Shown here one piece after another: positions 22,349-33,315 of a DNA stretch of 50,714 nucleotides. Under the pieces are notes generated by a model that did not search any database, was not told where the DNA came from, and saw only the letters and a program-made list of their open reading frames with translations. This DNA comes from Haplomitrium mnioides (lineage: Eukaryota > Marchantiophyta > Haplomitriopsida > Calobryales): the NCBI GenBank assembly GCA_049999725.1, contig JBNGIS010034428.1:37584-88297 (forward strand), given 5' to 3'. The translations under genes and the position numbers were made by a program. Every line of letters starts with the position of its first letter. Within the stretch, counting starts at the first letter, position 1.

Positions 22349-25313
22349 TTGCTTGTCTTTTCTATTTGGATCAAGCCCATCATGGACTTGAGTAAGAGGG
22401 GAGGAAAAAGTGCACCTACCTCAATGATAGATGATATTTTGAAGGAGTTTTCAGATGTGTTTCTGGAAGATTTGCCAAGTGAGTTACTAGATGATCGAGG
22501 AATGCATTTTCTAATTGAGTTGACACCAAAAAGTGCTCCTTATAATCGACCTATGTATTAGTTAGCACCATAAGAATTATAGTAGCTTTGAAAGACCTTG
22601 ACGGATCTTCTTGAGAAGGATTTCATTCAACATAGTATTTCACATTGGGGATCTCCGATACTCTTTGTACCAAAGAAAGATGGTGAATTTTGTCTTTGTA
22701 CAGATTATCGAGGATTGAACAATCAAACAGTGAAGAATGTCTATCTTCTATCTCGCATTGATGATTTATTGGATCATTTGAGTGGAGCGTAATTCTTTTC
22801 TAAGTTGGATCTTTGAAATGGCTATTGGCAAATTCCTATCAAGCAAAGTGATGTGCTAAAGATAACTTTTGTACAAGGTATGGGCATTTTGAGTAGAAGG
22901 TTCTTACATTTGGCCTTACTAATGCTCCAATAATATTCATGGATCAAATGCATTGAGTTTTTCATGGTTTATTAGATAAGTCAATGTTGGTGTTTTTGGA
23001 TGATATCCTTATCTTTAGTAAAAGTAAAGTTGAGCATCATGATAATCTCAAAGAAGTATTGCAAAGACTAGGCAATCGGAATTTTTATTGCAAGAAGTCT
23101 AAGGGCGAGTTTTTGAAGGAAGAGGTGACCTACCTAGAACATAAAGTATTTGCGGATGGCATCAAGATGGAGGAAGAGAAAATTAAGGTTGTTACAGAGT
23201 GGCCAACACCAAATGATGCAAAGGATGTTCGAGCCTTCAATGGATTGGCAAGTTATTATCGAAGATTCATCCACAATTATGCTCATATTGCTAGATCGCT
23301 TACAGATCTACTAGGCAAGGGAGAAAAGTTTCAATGGATGACAAAAAGCAAGAGGCATTTCAACGACTCAAGAATGAGGTGTCTTGTCATCCAATTCTAC
23401 AACCGTATGATCCAAAAACACGTTGTATAGTTGATTTTGACACCTCTACTTTTGCTATTGGAGCAATGTTACAACTAGTGTTTGAGGATAGACTTCGTCC
23501 GATTGCCTTCATGTTACGCTGACTAAATACAATAGAGAGAAGTTATTCTGCAAGGGATAGAGAGAAATTAGCGATGGTTTATGCTACTTAGATTAGAAGA
23601 AACTATCTTTTAAGAAAGCATGTACTTATGCGCATCGATTACAAGCCTTTGCTGCAATCAATTCACTTGGAAAATATGACAAGTCGTCATCATCAATGGG
23701 AAGATCAACTATAGCTCTTTGATATCAAGTTGGAATACAAGACAAGAAGGTTTTATACCATTCATGATGCATTGTCACAAAGACCAGATCATTGACTAAA
23801 TATATTTGAGGTTGTGAATGTTAGTATATTGCATCTTGATGAATCAACTAGTGATGGATTTTGGCAAAAGTTACATGAAAATGCCTTGCTCAATCTTGTG
23901 AGAGCACATTTGGTGGTTAAAGATTGTGAATATCATGCTTTTTCCATTCAAGATGGTATTCTCTATCAAAACCATCAAATATATGTTCCACAAGATGATG
24001 TACTTCGAATGGCTTGCTTGCAAGAAGCACATGATATTCCAATCTCTTGGCATCTTGGGGTAGATAAGACTATAGAGTTGCTTCAACACACTTGGTGGTT
24101 GCCAAACCTAGCTCAAGATGTTCGTGGCTTTGTTTGTTCTTGTGAAAATTGTCAATGAAACAAGGCTTCAAATCAAAAACCAATTGGTCTTCTTCAACCA
24201 CTATCAATTCCTATTGCTTGATTGGAACATGTAAGTTTAGATCTTGTTACTTTGCTTCCAACCGTGCCTCGTGGGTTTCCAGTCACTGTATTGTTTGTGG
24301 ATAAGCTAAGCAAACAAGTTCATCTAGTACAGACGGTGGATTTGGTGGATGCTATACAATTGATGAAGATATACTTTGATACAATCTTCTAATATCATGG
24401 AATGCCAAAGGTGTTAATATCTGATAGAGATCCATGATTCACTAGAAAGTTTTAGCGAGAGTTGTTTACACTTTTGGGTACCAAACTATCTATGCCTACG
24501 ACTTATGATCCTCAAACAGGTGGGAAAATTGAATGCTCAAATCGTACTATGAAGGATATGCTTAGAGTATTTATCAATGTTAATCACATGAATTGTAATA
24601 GTTTCTTACCAGCTATGGAGTTTGCACACAACAACTTCAATCAAACAAGTACTAGATTTTCTCTTTTATTTCTAAATTATAGTCAACATCCTCTTGTTTT
24701 CGATGGTTTGCTTTCTTCTTTCACTTCCAATGTTGCAATTATTTCCACGTTTTTGTTTCGTTTATCTTCCTCTTTGCAAGATGCTAGAAACCATCTTGTT
24801 ATTGCTCAAAATCGGCAAAAAATATGCTGATAAACATTGTCGTGATTTTTTTAATTTTTTGATGACCAAGCTATGCTTTCTACTCATGATCTTTCTTTGT
24901 CTTTAGATACTCAAGTTCGTAAGTTATCTCCAACTTGGATTGGTCGATTCTTACTTTCTCAAGTTATTTCTCTTGTTGCATACGAACTTGATCTTCCTCT
25001 CTATATGAAGATTCATCCTATATTCCATGTACTAAACTTAAATCTTTTGTTTCTAGTTCACATTCTTTTCCAAATCGTGTTCGAATTCCTCCTCCACTTA
25101 TTGTTTTTGATGATCATGAAGAATATAAGGTGGACCGTACTTTAGCTAAGCAAGTCCTCAAGCATGGGCGACATTCTCAAGTTCAATATAAATTTTTGTA
25201 GAAGGGATATTTGCTTCATGATGCTTATAGGAACCATGTTCTAATCTTGAGAATGGTCAAGAAGCTATTTGATTATTTGAAACTGCCGGTTATGACAAGG
25301 ACGTCATAGATTA
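22349..25313 (+). pseudogene. Gypsy-A1 pol pseudogene (RT, RNase H, integrase, chromodomain)
   Basis: RT is readable at 22598-22792 ([27 protein letters not shown]) and 22984-23430, with an intact catalytic FLDD box at 22993-23004. RNase H follows (CIVDFDTSTFAIGAML, about 23420). Integrase has its HHCC zinc-binding part near 24030-24155 (HLGVDKTIELLQHTWW), LISDRDP near 24415 and ECSNRTMKDML near 24530. A chromodomain remnant lies near 25128-25280. Stops include TGA in DL(TGA)NGYW at 22814, TGA after CQ at 24156 and TAG in KF(TAG)REL near 24453, each one transition from CGA or TGG. No functional product is expected. Confidence 0.9.
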
Positions 25314-25327
25314 GAAGGCGAGGATTA

Positions 25328-25801
25328 TATAATAGTACAAACATGATGTTGTGCTATTTATAAGAAATATAGAGGATTGAAAGAAGTGGTAGAGGGTCAC
25401 TTTTAGGGTTGAGATAAGATCATTTGCCCTCAAAGTTACTTTTAGAGTTTTAATGTTGAAATTAGAAGTGACTTCTAAGTGATCAATTTAGGGTTGAATT
25501 GGAAGTGACTTGTAAGTGAAGAAAGAGGGATGACACCTTCTTCTCTTGTATAAATAGAAAGGCTTTATAGCCCCACTCCTCATTCTGGAGCTCCTCTCAA
25601 ATAGTTTGGGTTCTTTGGTTGTTTGGCTTTTGCTTGCACTCTTGGTAATAACTTGGGCCTTGAGTTGCATAACTCTATTAGAGTTATCTTGTTGTGGCTT
25701 TGCTTGGATTTGCTTGTCTTATTGGCATTCGGTTGAAGAACTCTATTAGAGTTTACTATAAGTTCTTACTCATTTGGATTTGGTCTTTGAGTTTTCTTAC
25801 A
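25328..25801 (+). repeat. 3' LTR of Gypsy-A1
   Basis: Aligned with the 5' LTR; it starts TATAATAGTACAAACATGATG (TG changed to TA) after a purine-rich GAAGGCGAGGATTA tract and ends TCTTACA. TATAAATA lies at 25549-25556. Confidence 0.9.
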
Positions 25802-25915
25802 GTAAGACACTATATCCTCAACTAAACCTTTTATTTTACCTATTCTATATAATTGGAATGTGTATATATTTGTTTTTGTATAAGTCGCTCGTAGCTAAGT
25901 TGTGACAAAAAAACC

Positions 25916-26880
25916 ATGGAGGCAAACTCTAGCAATCGGGAAGAAGGAGCTTGGATGATGGCCAAGTTGGAGGAGCTTCAAGCAGCTCTTATAGCAAGTC
26001 AACAACAAACAAATATGCTGATGGCAGAAATGGTGAAAATGCGACTACAACAAAAGAATGGAGAAGGAAGTCGGGAAACCTTGCTACAAAAGATGAGCAA
26101 GTCGTGTAAAGTGGAGCCTTATGAAGGAAGTCGCATGGTTGGTGTTGTAGAAGGGTGGGTTTATCGAATGGAGGTTCACATGTCATACTATCCGCATGCT
26201 TCAGATTTGGAGAAAGAATTATTTGCAAGGTCATTTTTAACTGAGCATGCATCCATTTGGCTACAAGGATGGGAGCGACAGAAAAATGCACGAGGAGAAC
26301 AACTATTGTGGAGCGCTCTAAAAGAAGGTTTACTACAAAACTTCAAAGCCATAGACTGTATTCTAACTGCAAGAACCAAGCTTTGGGAGTTAGAGCAACA
26401 AGGAAGTGTTGCAAGGTATATTGAAGAGTTTCGGAGTCTACAAGTTCAAATTGAGGATATGAGTTCAACCGAGGCGTTTGAAAAGTTTCTACAAGGATTG
26501 AAGAGAAAGATTTGAGGGGAAGTGATGATGCGCAAACCAAAAAATGTTAATGAAGCCATATCGTTTGCGTAGAGAATTGAAGGAACGTTAGAGATTGTGC
26601 AAACAGGAGGGAATTATGGCCCCACACCTATGGAGTTGGGAAATATAAGAAGAAGAGACCTCAATTTCCCAAATCACCAACAAGGAGGGCCTCATATTGC
26701 TATGGATAGGAGGATGGAGGAGAGGCGAGAAACTAAAACATACTACAATTGTGGCCGAATAGGGCATATTGCACCAAATTGCAGAGCGATACGACGCAAT
26801 CAAGGGCGAGTGTTTCGACGACCTCTTCACAATATCAACAATGAAGGAGATCAAGAATGTCAGAGAAACGATGGGCACTA
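25916..26880 (+). pseudogene. Gypsy-B gag pseudogene
   Basis: A 199-codon open frame starts at ATG 25916 (MEANSSNREEG, then a coiled-coil-like ELQAALIASQQQTNMLMAEM stretch). The capsid region (FARSFLTEHASIWLQGWERQ) ends at TGA 26513. In-frame TAG at 26570 follows. A further frame, 26597-26881, holds the zinc knuckle as YYNCGRIGHIAPNC, in which the first Cys has become Tyr. Gag would form the particle; the stops and knuckle loss disable it. Confidence 0.88.
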
Positions 26881-26881
26881 G

Positions 26882-28760
26882 TAAAAAGACCTCGTGATTT
26901 TGCTAGGATAAAGAAGAAAAGCGAGGGAAAAAGTCGACAAAGTCGAATATGTCAGGTAGAAAAACAAAAAAATGGAGGATTAATTGTAGTTGATGGGTGG
27001 ATGGAAGGATTTCTAATAAAGGTCTTGGTGGATTCCGGAGCAGAAGAGAATTATTTATCATGAGCAATGGCACTAAAGTTGAAGTTACCCCTTGAGAAAG
27101 ATGAGCACGAGGTAGTTGAAATGGCAAACGGACAAAGCGAGCCAATTGGAAGATTGTCTCAATGTATATCTTTACATATAGGCAACTATCAAGAAGAGCT
27201 TGAATGGAAGATCACAACCTTAGCAAGATATGATGCTATTTTGGGAATGAAGTGGTTGAGAAGACATAATCCGCAAGTGGAATGGTGAAAGAAGAGTCTC
27301 ATAACACCTCAATGGAAGATTTGGGGAGATCGTATACGACCTTATTCAAGGAAACTACCTCTATATGTGATTGGAGAAAAATCAATAAAAAGACAAGATG
27401 TGGTATTTTTGGGACTCATACGTGAGGTTGAAGGTGATAAGGAGGACTCCAAGCATAAAGTCCCACATGAACTTCAAAGGGTTCTGAAAGAATTTCATGA
27501 TGTTTTTCCCAACGATTTACCTCCAGGTTTGCCGCCTAAGCGATCTATTGATCATAAGATTGAGGTTGTTCCCGGAAGTACTCCACCATATAAGGCACCA
27601 TATCGTTTGCCTCCTCATGAATTGGAAGAATGCAAAACTTAAATCACTTAACTATTGGAGAAAGGATTTATTTAGCCAAGTATCTCTCCTTATGGTGCAC
27701 CAGTGTTATTCGTGAAAAAGAAAGACATGAGTATGAGGATGTGTATCGACTATCGGGCCCTCAACCAACAAATAGTGAAAAATAAATATCCATTACCATG
27801 AATAGACGATTTATTTGATCAACTTCAAGGAGCAAACTACTTTACCAAGTTGGATTCGAGAAGCGGATACAACCAAATCCGAATTGCAGAGGGTGACGTG
27901 CAGAAGACAGCATTTTGAAGTCGATATGGGCATTTTGAATATCTTGTTATGCCATTTGGATTAACTAATGCTCCTGCAACTTTGATGAGTCTAATGAATG
28001 ATATTTTTTGATCTTTTCTGGATAAGTTTGTTATTGTTTTCTTGGATGACATTCTTATTTACAGCAAAAATCTTCATGAGCATCAACAACACCTTCGAAC
28101 AGTATTGAAGGTACTTCGGGACCACAAACTATATATTAAGATGTCAAAATGTGAAATTGGCAAAAGAGAGGTTGATTACTTGGGTCACCGGGTGAGTGCA
28201 GCAGGAATCCAGGTCATGGATGAGAAAGTGGAGGCCATTCAAAAATGGGAAGCTCCTAGTGATCAAACACAACTACGAGGATTTTTGGGGCTAACTGGGT
28301 TCTATCATCGATTTGTGAAAGGATTTGCACAAATAGGAGAACCATTGACCAATTTGCTCAAGAAAAATCATACATGGACGTGGGGAGCTGCAGAAGAATT
28401 GGCATTCCAAGCATTGAAGAAATCACTTCTTCGTGCTCATATTCTCAACTGGTATGACTCTAGACGACCAATAAAACTTTCAGTTGATGCATCGGGAAAA
28501 GCTATAGGCGGGGTTTTGCAATAAGAATGGGAAGATGGATGGCATCATATTGCTTTCTTCTCTAGAAAGTTAAGTGACATAGAACAAAATTATCATACCA
28601 CGGAGCGGGAGGAGCTAGCAATCGTGTTATCCACCAAGCATTGGAAGGATTATCTCGGAGACAAGGAGTTTATTGTAGAAACTGATCATAAACCTCTACT
28701 CTATCTCGAAACACAAAAAGAGCTTTCTAAAAGGCAGATTTGATGGGCGGAGTGGCGACA
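26882..28760 (+). pseudogene. Gypsy-B protease-RT-RNase H pseudogene
   Basis: Protease reads LVDSGAEENYLS (about 27028-27060) with an intact DSG, followed at once by TGA 27061. RT spans about 27600-28200: [40 protein letters not shown] and catalytic FLDD at 28039-28050. RNase H follows (LSVDASGKAIGGVL; YHTTEREELAIV; ETDHKPLLYL). In-frame stops lie at 27061, 27286, 27640, 27673, 27799, 27916, 28009, 28522 and 28741. Most are TGA where Arg is expected, or TAA/TAG where Gln is expected. Confidence 0.9.
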
Positions 28761-28770
28761 ACGCTTTCAT

Positions 28771-30318
28771 ATGAAGATAGTGTATGTGGAAGGAAAACAA
28801 CAAATTGTAGATGTTTTGACCCGCATGCCTCAACTCAACATCTTGTCAAAAGTTGCCATACATCCTACATGGTGGTCGAAAATGTTGGCCGCAGTCAAGG
28901 AAGATGAAGAGATAATTGTTGCACAACAAAAGAAGTTGGTAAAAACGATACGAGGTTTGATTTTCTTCCAAAATAAGGTATGGGTCCCTGATAATATTAC
29001 GCTTCGCTCTGAAGTTTTGCATGAAGCACATGATTCTGCCATTGGTAGACATGTTGGAATCGAGAAGACATTGGATAATCTTCAACATGTTTATTATTGG
29101 CCTAAGATGCACCAAGATGTGGAGGCATATGTTTGGAGTTGTTTGGCTTGTCAACAAAACAAATCTACCAATCTTAAACGTGGCGGCTTATTACAACCAC
29201 TTCCCATTCCCAATCGACGATGGGAACATATGAGTATGGACATTGTCTGCGAGTTACCCCGTACTTCTACAGGTTATGACGCTATTGTTGTTTTTGTGGA
29301 CAAACTCAGTAAAATGATCCATATTCGTCCAACGACCAAGTCAGTGACAGCCCCTAAGTTAGCTCGCATTTATTTGGAAGTAGTGTACTCTCATCATGGT
29401 CTTTCTAAAGTCATTATTTCTGATCGTGGGACTCAATTTACCAGCATGTTTTGGCGCATAATATTTGGTCTATTAAAAACCAAATTGGCTATATCTACTG
29501 CCTACCACCCTGAATCAGATGGTCAAACTGAACGGGCCAATCGTACAATTGAAGATATGCTCCGAGCATTTACCTTAGAAGAACAAACAGAATGGGATTG
29601 GCTACTACCCCTTGTAGAGTTTTCTTACAATAACTCTATCAACAGCTCTACAAGAGCCACACCTTTCTTCTTGATGTACGGTGAGCATCCAACCATGATT
29701 TCTAGTTTTCATTTGGCATCATCGCCCACCTCCAAGAGTCCAGCAGCTGATGATTTTCTTCATCGTCTACACCATGGCATTCGACGGGCCAAGGAAAACC
29801 TTGCAGTGGCTCGTAATCGGCAAAAACAATATGCGGATGCTCATCGTCGAGAGGTGACTTTTGCTGTAGGTGACGAAGTCTGGCTCTCCACTTCTAATCT
29901 TCCTTTGCTTCATTCTCGCAAGCTTAGCGCTCGCTTTATTGGCCCTTTTTCTATCTCTGCTTGTATTGGTGAAGTGGCCTATCAACTGGTTTTACCCTCT
30001 CATATGAAGATTCATCCAGTCTTTCATGTCTCTTTATTACGGGTTTTTGTTCCTCGTTCTTCCTCTTGTACAAGTACCCAAGAACCCTCTCCACCACCTG
30101 AGCTTATTGATGGTCATGAAGAGTTTGAGGTGGACCAACTCTTGAAGAAACGTACACAGCGTCGTGGTCGTCGTGAGATTGTCGAATATTTGGTTTGTTG
30201 GAAAGGTTACCCACTTTATGAAGCTACTTGGGAGCCCTTAGAGAATTTGGTTAACGCATCCGCTCCTGTTCAATCTTTTGAGACCTCTCTTCCTTGCAAC
30301 GAGAACGTTGCCTCTTAA
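28771..30318 (+). CDS. Gypsy-B RNase H-end/integrase/chromodomain open frame
   Basis: A 515-codon frame, ATG 28771 to TAA, is uninterrupted although it is only the C-terminal third of a broken polyprotein. It starts in the RNase H tail (VEGKQQIVDVLTRMP). It continues with the integrase zinc module (HDSAIGRHVGIEKTLDNLQH..CLACQQNK, residues about 89-131) and the catalytic core with Asp in SMDIVCELP (about residue 155), Asp in IISDRGTQF (about 216) and Glu in TERANRTIEDML (about 252). It ends with a chromodomain (VEYLVCWKGYPLYEATWEPLE, about 471-491). Integrase inserts cDNA; the chromodomain may direct it to marked chromatin. A separate product is not normally made, so the open state may simply be chance. 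Confidence 0.9.
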   Translation: MKIVYVEGKQQIVDVLTRMPQLNILSKVAIHPTWWSKMLAAVKEDEEIIVAQQKKLVKTIRGLIFFQNKVWVPDNITLRSEVLHEAHDSAIGRHVGIEKTLDNLQHVYYWPKMHQDVEAYVWSCLACQQNKSTNLKRGGLLQPLPIPNRRWEHMSMDIVCELPRTSTGYDAIVVFVDKLSKMIHIRPTTKSVTAPKLARIYLEVVYSHHGLSKVIISDRGTQFTSMFWRIIFGLLKTKLAISTAYHPESDGQTERANRTIEDMLRAFTLEEQTEWDWLLPLVEFSYNNSINSSTRATPFFLMYGEHPTMISSFHLASSPTSKSPAADDFLHRLHHGIRRAKENLAVARNRQKQYADAHRREVTFAVGDEVWLSTSNLPLLHSRKLSARFIGPFSISACIGEVAYQLVLPSHMKIHPVFHVSLLRVFVPRSSSCTSTQEPSPPPELIDGHEEFEVDQLLKKRTQRRGRREIVEYLVCWKGYPLYEATWEPLENLVNASAPVQSFETSLPCNENVAS

Positions 30319-30444
30319 AATGGGGGAGGATTGTAACGATCACTAACTTTAGTAAGCAACAACTAAAAAAACTAGCAACAACTATATCTAGAAAGCCATT
30401 ACTAAGTTAGAGTATCAAAAGGAGAGTGCTATTATAGAGAAAGT

Positions 30445-30671
30445 GACACATGGCAAGAGGAGAGAAAGTCAACGAATTAAAGTGAGTGCTATTGACACGT
30501 GGCAAGAGGAGAGGAAGTCAACGAATTAAAGTGAAAGAAATGGCACTTTAGAAGAGGATAAGGACACGTGGCAAGCGGAGGATTAAAGCAAATAGAAGGT
30601 TTTAAGATAAGGACACATGGCAAAAGAAGAACTAAAGAGAAATAGAAGGTTCTAAAGATAAGGACACGTGG
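30445..30671 (+). promoter_or_regulatory. Five spaced G-box/ABRE-like motifs in Gypsy-B LTR
   Basis: GACAC(G/A)TGGCA occurs five times, with core positions 30447, 30496, 30565, 30614 and 30665. Three have the full palindrome CACGTG followed by GC (the ABRE core ACGTGGC), and two have CACATG, one transition away. Spacing is 49, 69, 49 and 51 bp. The first two lie in 49-bp tandem units (30445-30493 and 30494-30542). They are upstream of the TATA box, where bZIP or bHLH activators could act. Function is inferred, not shown. Confidence 0.75.
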
Positions 30672-30800
30672 CAGAAGGAGAATAAAAGTAAAGGGTGGTC
30701 CAATCAATGAGAGAGGAAAAAAGGTGGTCCAATTAGAAAATGATAGAAAAGAAACCAATGGGGTTTCACCACCTATGTAAGCAAATTGCTTTTCACTTAG

Positions 30801-30808
30801 TATATAAA
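30801..30808 (+). promoter_or_regulatory. TATA box of Gypsy-B LTR
   Basis: TATATAAA stands about 130 bp downstream of the last G-box and about 130 bp before the LTR end, a usual U3/R position. Confidence 0.7.
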
Positions 30809-30937
30809 GAAGGGAGAGGGCCTTGTTGGGCATCTCTTACCTTGTAAGCTCTTGAAGTTCTTTATGCGCTACTCTTGTATGTGTTATGTTTGTGCTAATT
30901 TTTGGTGTGTAATGTATGTGTGTAGTGTTACAAACAA

Positions 30938-32630
30938 TATATTCTCCTTTGAGTTTCTTCTAGCACAAAAAAGCCAATTGAAGAAAACAACTTTAGCAAT
31001 CATCAAATATAACTTTTTTAAATACAAGAGACAAAAAACTATCAATTCTCAAGTGTTTGAAGAGAATCAAACAATATGAACAAGACGAATGAGGACTTTA
31101 AGGATCTCGATGAATCACTTGAAGCTAACTCTAAGGATATAGACCCTTGTGATCGAATCTATTTATGTTTACATTTTTGAAATAGCTGTTTTTAGATTGT
31201 ATTGTTGAGAAGATGTTTTCTACTTATGTATATAATTGAATTTTATAAATTTTCTAAATTATATTAAGATTTATATTCTAGTGACTTCTTTTTGTTGAGA
31301 TTGAACGTTATGAATGCATGAACTATTCAAGGAAAAATATCAAATTTGATATAAAATCCAAAAAGTTTTGAAGTTCTTGAAAATCTTTAGTGTTTAACAT
31401 GGTTATTTAATTGTTAACAATTGTTGATGTACTTCAAACAAAATAATAATCTTCATTTTGTTTGTCAACCTAATTAAGATAAAATATTATTATGTTAATT
31501 TTTATCTACTTATTGCTTGAAAGCCTTTCAAACATGGACTATTAAATTGTATGCTAGCATGAACTTTGAGCCTGAACTTAGAACCCCTTGCACACATGGA
31601 CTACTAAAGGCCATGCCGCATGGAATTTTGAAGTCTATGTACGTATATGAAGTTCAAAATGACATTACAAACCCTGTACGAGCATGGACTATGAAGTAGA
31701 GCTGAGAATCCCCAACTCGTTTAGATTGATGAAGCTTGTCTATGTAAGAACTCCAAAGCGAAACTTGTAACCTTCTATGCACTTTGACTGATGAAGTCTC
31801 TTTGTGCAGCTACTAGCAAAACCTAAGTGTGCAATGACTTTGAATCAAAAGTCGGAACCTCTTGCACGCATAAATACCAAAACGAGACTTAGAATCTCCT
31901 AAGCATTTGGGTTGATGAAGCTTGTGCATGCAGGAAATCTAAAGTAGAACTTGGAACCCTATTGCGCGTTTGGATTATTGAAGCATTTGTATGTATGGAC
32001 TCTGAATCACAACTCAAAACCTTATACGCGCATGAACTAGTGAAGTCTCTATGCATATTGACTTTGAAGTAGCATTCAAAACCCATATGCATATGAACTT
32101 TGAAAAAGACTTAGAACCCTCCACAAGCTTAGACTGATGAAGCTTTTGTGCCCATGGTACTTTGAGAAGGTATCCCAAAGCCTTGGCACGTTTGAGCTTT
32201 ACCATAAAATTTCTATTTATTTTTCAAACAATTAATTTATAATGGCAATATGTTTATGTGCACATGAAGTATGAACTAAAATTTTAATTTGAAAATATAT
32301 TAATTTAAAAAATTGTTGGAATATTTCGATGTTAGAATATTCTCCAACTTTATTACAAGTTTATATGAAAAAACATAGCTTTGGGTCTTTTTATTGAATT
32401 TGATGTTTTCAATCTTAAAAAAAAACTAAGAATTTCATTACAATTTACATACGACAAACTCATTAAAAAGACAATTTTTTATATTTTTTAAAATTCAAAA
32501 TTTTTTGTTGAGAAATACCTATATTTTTCTTTCCATATTTTGAATGTAAAATATTTATTTTTTCTACAAAAGAAATAGTTCTTATTCAGATCAATATGTT
32601 CATGGTTCATAGTAATGGTTCTTCTCAGAC
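30938..32630 (+). repeat. Repeat X, copy 2
   Basis: Colinear, same-orientation match to 380-2040. Homology starts within a few bases of the Gypsy-B LTR end. The middle section (about 31520-32170) carries the same degenerate units, for example ACTTGGAACCC..GATGAAGCTTGTGCATGCAG. The GA microsatellite of copy 1 is absent. No gene is seen. 32631-32997 is AT-rich and unassigned. Confidence 0.75.
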
Positions 32631-32997
32631 ATTTTGAGAGTCACTATCATTTACTTTACTCCTCTTTATTTAAAAAAATCTAATATTTTTTCTATTATGG
32701 TTGAGACTTATTTTAAGTTGTGTGAAGAAAATGTTATCGACCAAATCACTTTTTTTTCTCACAATTTGGTTTTTGTATTTTAAAATATTTTGGTTTTTGA
32801 AAGTATTAAATTTTTTTATTTAATTATTTTGTGTTTTTTTTTTCTTGAGATCAAATTAGTTGTTTGGATCTTATTGGACTAATTGCTCAAATTGTATCAT
32901 AAACTCAAATCGTCAAAAAGTCGTTAAACTCCCATTATCAAAAAGTCTTATAGCAAATGTGACATCAACTTAGATGACCAATCATGAAGTTACAATG

Positions 32998-33201
32998 GAC
33001 CGTGATGAACTCCAATCTTAACCATACAATTGACCTTGGTGAACTTCTAACTCTAACCATATAATTGATTGTGGTGAACTCCAACTCTAACCATACAATT
33101 GACCATGGTGAACTCCAACCTAACCATACAATTGATCATGGTGAACTACAATCCTAACCATATAATTGACCTTGGTGAACTCCAACCCTAACCATAGAGT
33201 T
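32998..33201 (+). repeat. 34-bp minisatellite, six units
   Basis: Six consecutive units of 33-35 bp (204 bp in total), each approximately GACC(A/T)TGGTGAACTCCAAC followed by TCTAACCATACAATT. Variants include GATCATGG and TATAATT. It lies about 380 bp upstream of the RETICULATA-type gene start. Confidence 0.93.
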
Positions 33202-33309
33202 AACCAGTTGGGGGCTACCATGTAGTTTAATTTAAATTGTTGATAACCAAGTAAGAGAGGAGTCCAATTTAGGCTACCATTTATTATATTAAAAAAGGCA
33301 GAAAGGTGA

Positions 33310-33315
33310 CACGTG
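33310..33315. promoter_or_regulatory. G-box upstream of the RETICULATA-type gene
   Basis: CACGTG in GTGACACGTGCCC, about 275 bp upstream of the ATG. A G-box would suit a light- or ABA-responsive plastid-protein gene. Only the motif and its position support this. Confidence 0.4.

Larger units (their letters stand above)
20710..25801 (+). mobile_element. Gypsy-A1: Ty3-gypsy chromovirus (decayed)
   Basis: LTRs at 20710-21181 and 25328-25801 are flanked by GCAAG (20705-20709) and GTAAG (25802-25806), a 5-bp target duplication with one C/T change. The internal order gag, protease, RT, RNase H, integrase, chromodomain is that of a chromovirus. Numerous stops and shifts disable it. It belongs to the same family as the minus-strand element at 42054-48565: the LTR sequence, the gag start (MENQEA) and the polypurine region agree. 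Confidence 0.92.
25807..30932 (+). mobile_element. Gypsy-B: second chromovirus, 5' LTR absent
   Basis: Gag begins at 25916, followed by protease, RT, RNase H, integrase and chromodomain, then a polypurine tract and a 601-bp 3' LTR (30332-30932). The roughly 110 bp before gag show no match to the LTR and no primer-binding site, and Gypsy-A1 ends directly to the left. The left end was therefore lost before or during other rearrangements. Sequence after 30932 is repeat X copy 2, so the element sits at or in that repeat. It differs clearly from Gypsy-A in protein and LTR. Confidence 0.88.
30319..30932 (+). repeat. 3' LTR of Gypsy-B with polypurine tract
   Basis: AATGGGGGAGGA (30319-30330) precedes the LTR, which starts TGTAACGATCAC at 30332 and ends TGTTACA at 30932, so its termini form the inverted repeat TGTAAC/GTTACA. 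A TATA box, TATATAAA, lies at 30801-30808. The U3 part holds a row of G-box motifs, listed separately. Confidence 0.9.

Noticed and set aside
30489-30833. 114-codon minus-strand frame
   Set aside because: It lies wholly within the Gypsy-B LTR, antisense to the G-box repeats.
30938-32630. Second Gypsy-B LTR or solo LTR
   Set aside because: It has no similarity to 30332-30932; it matches 380-2040 instead.
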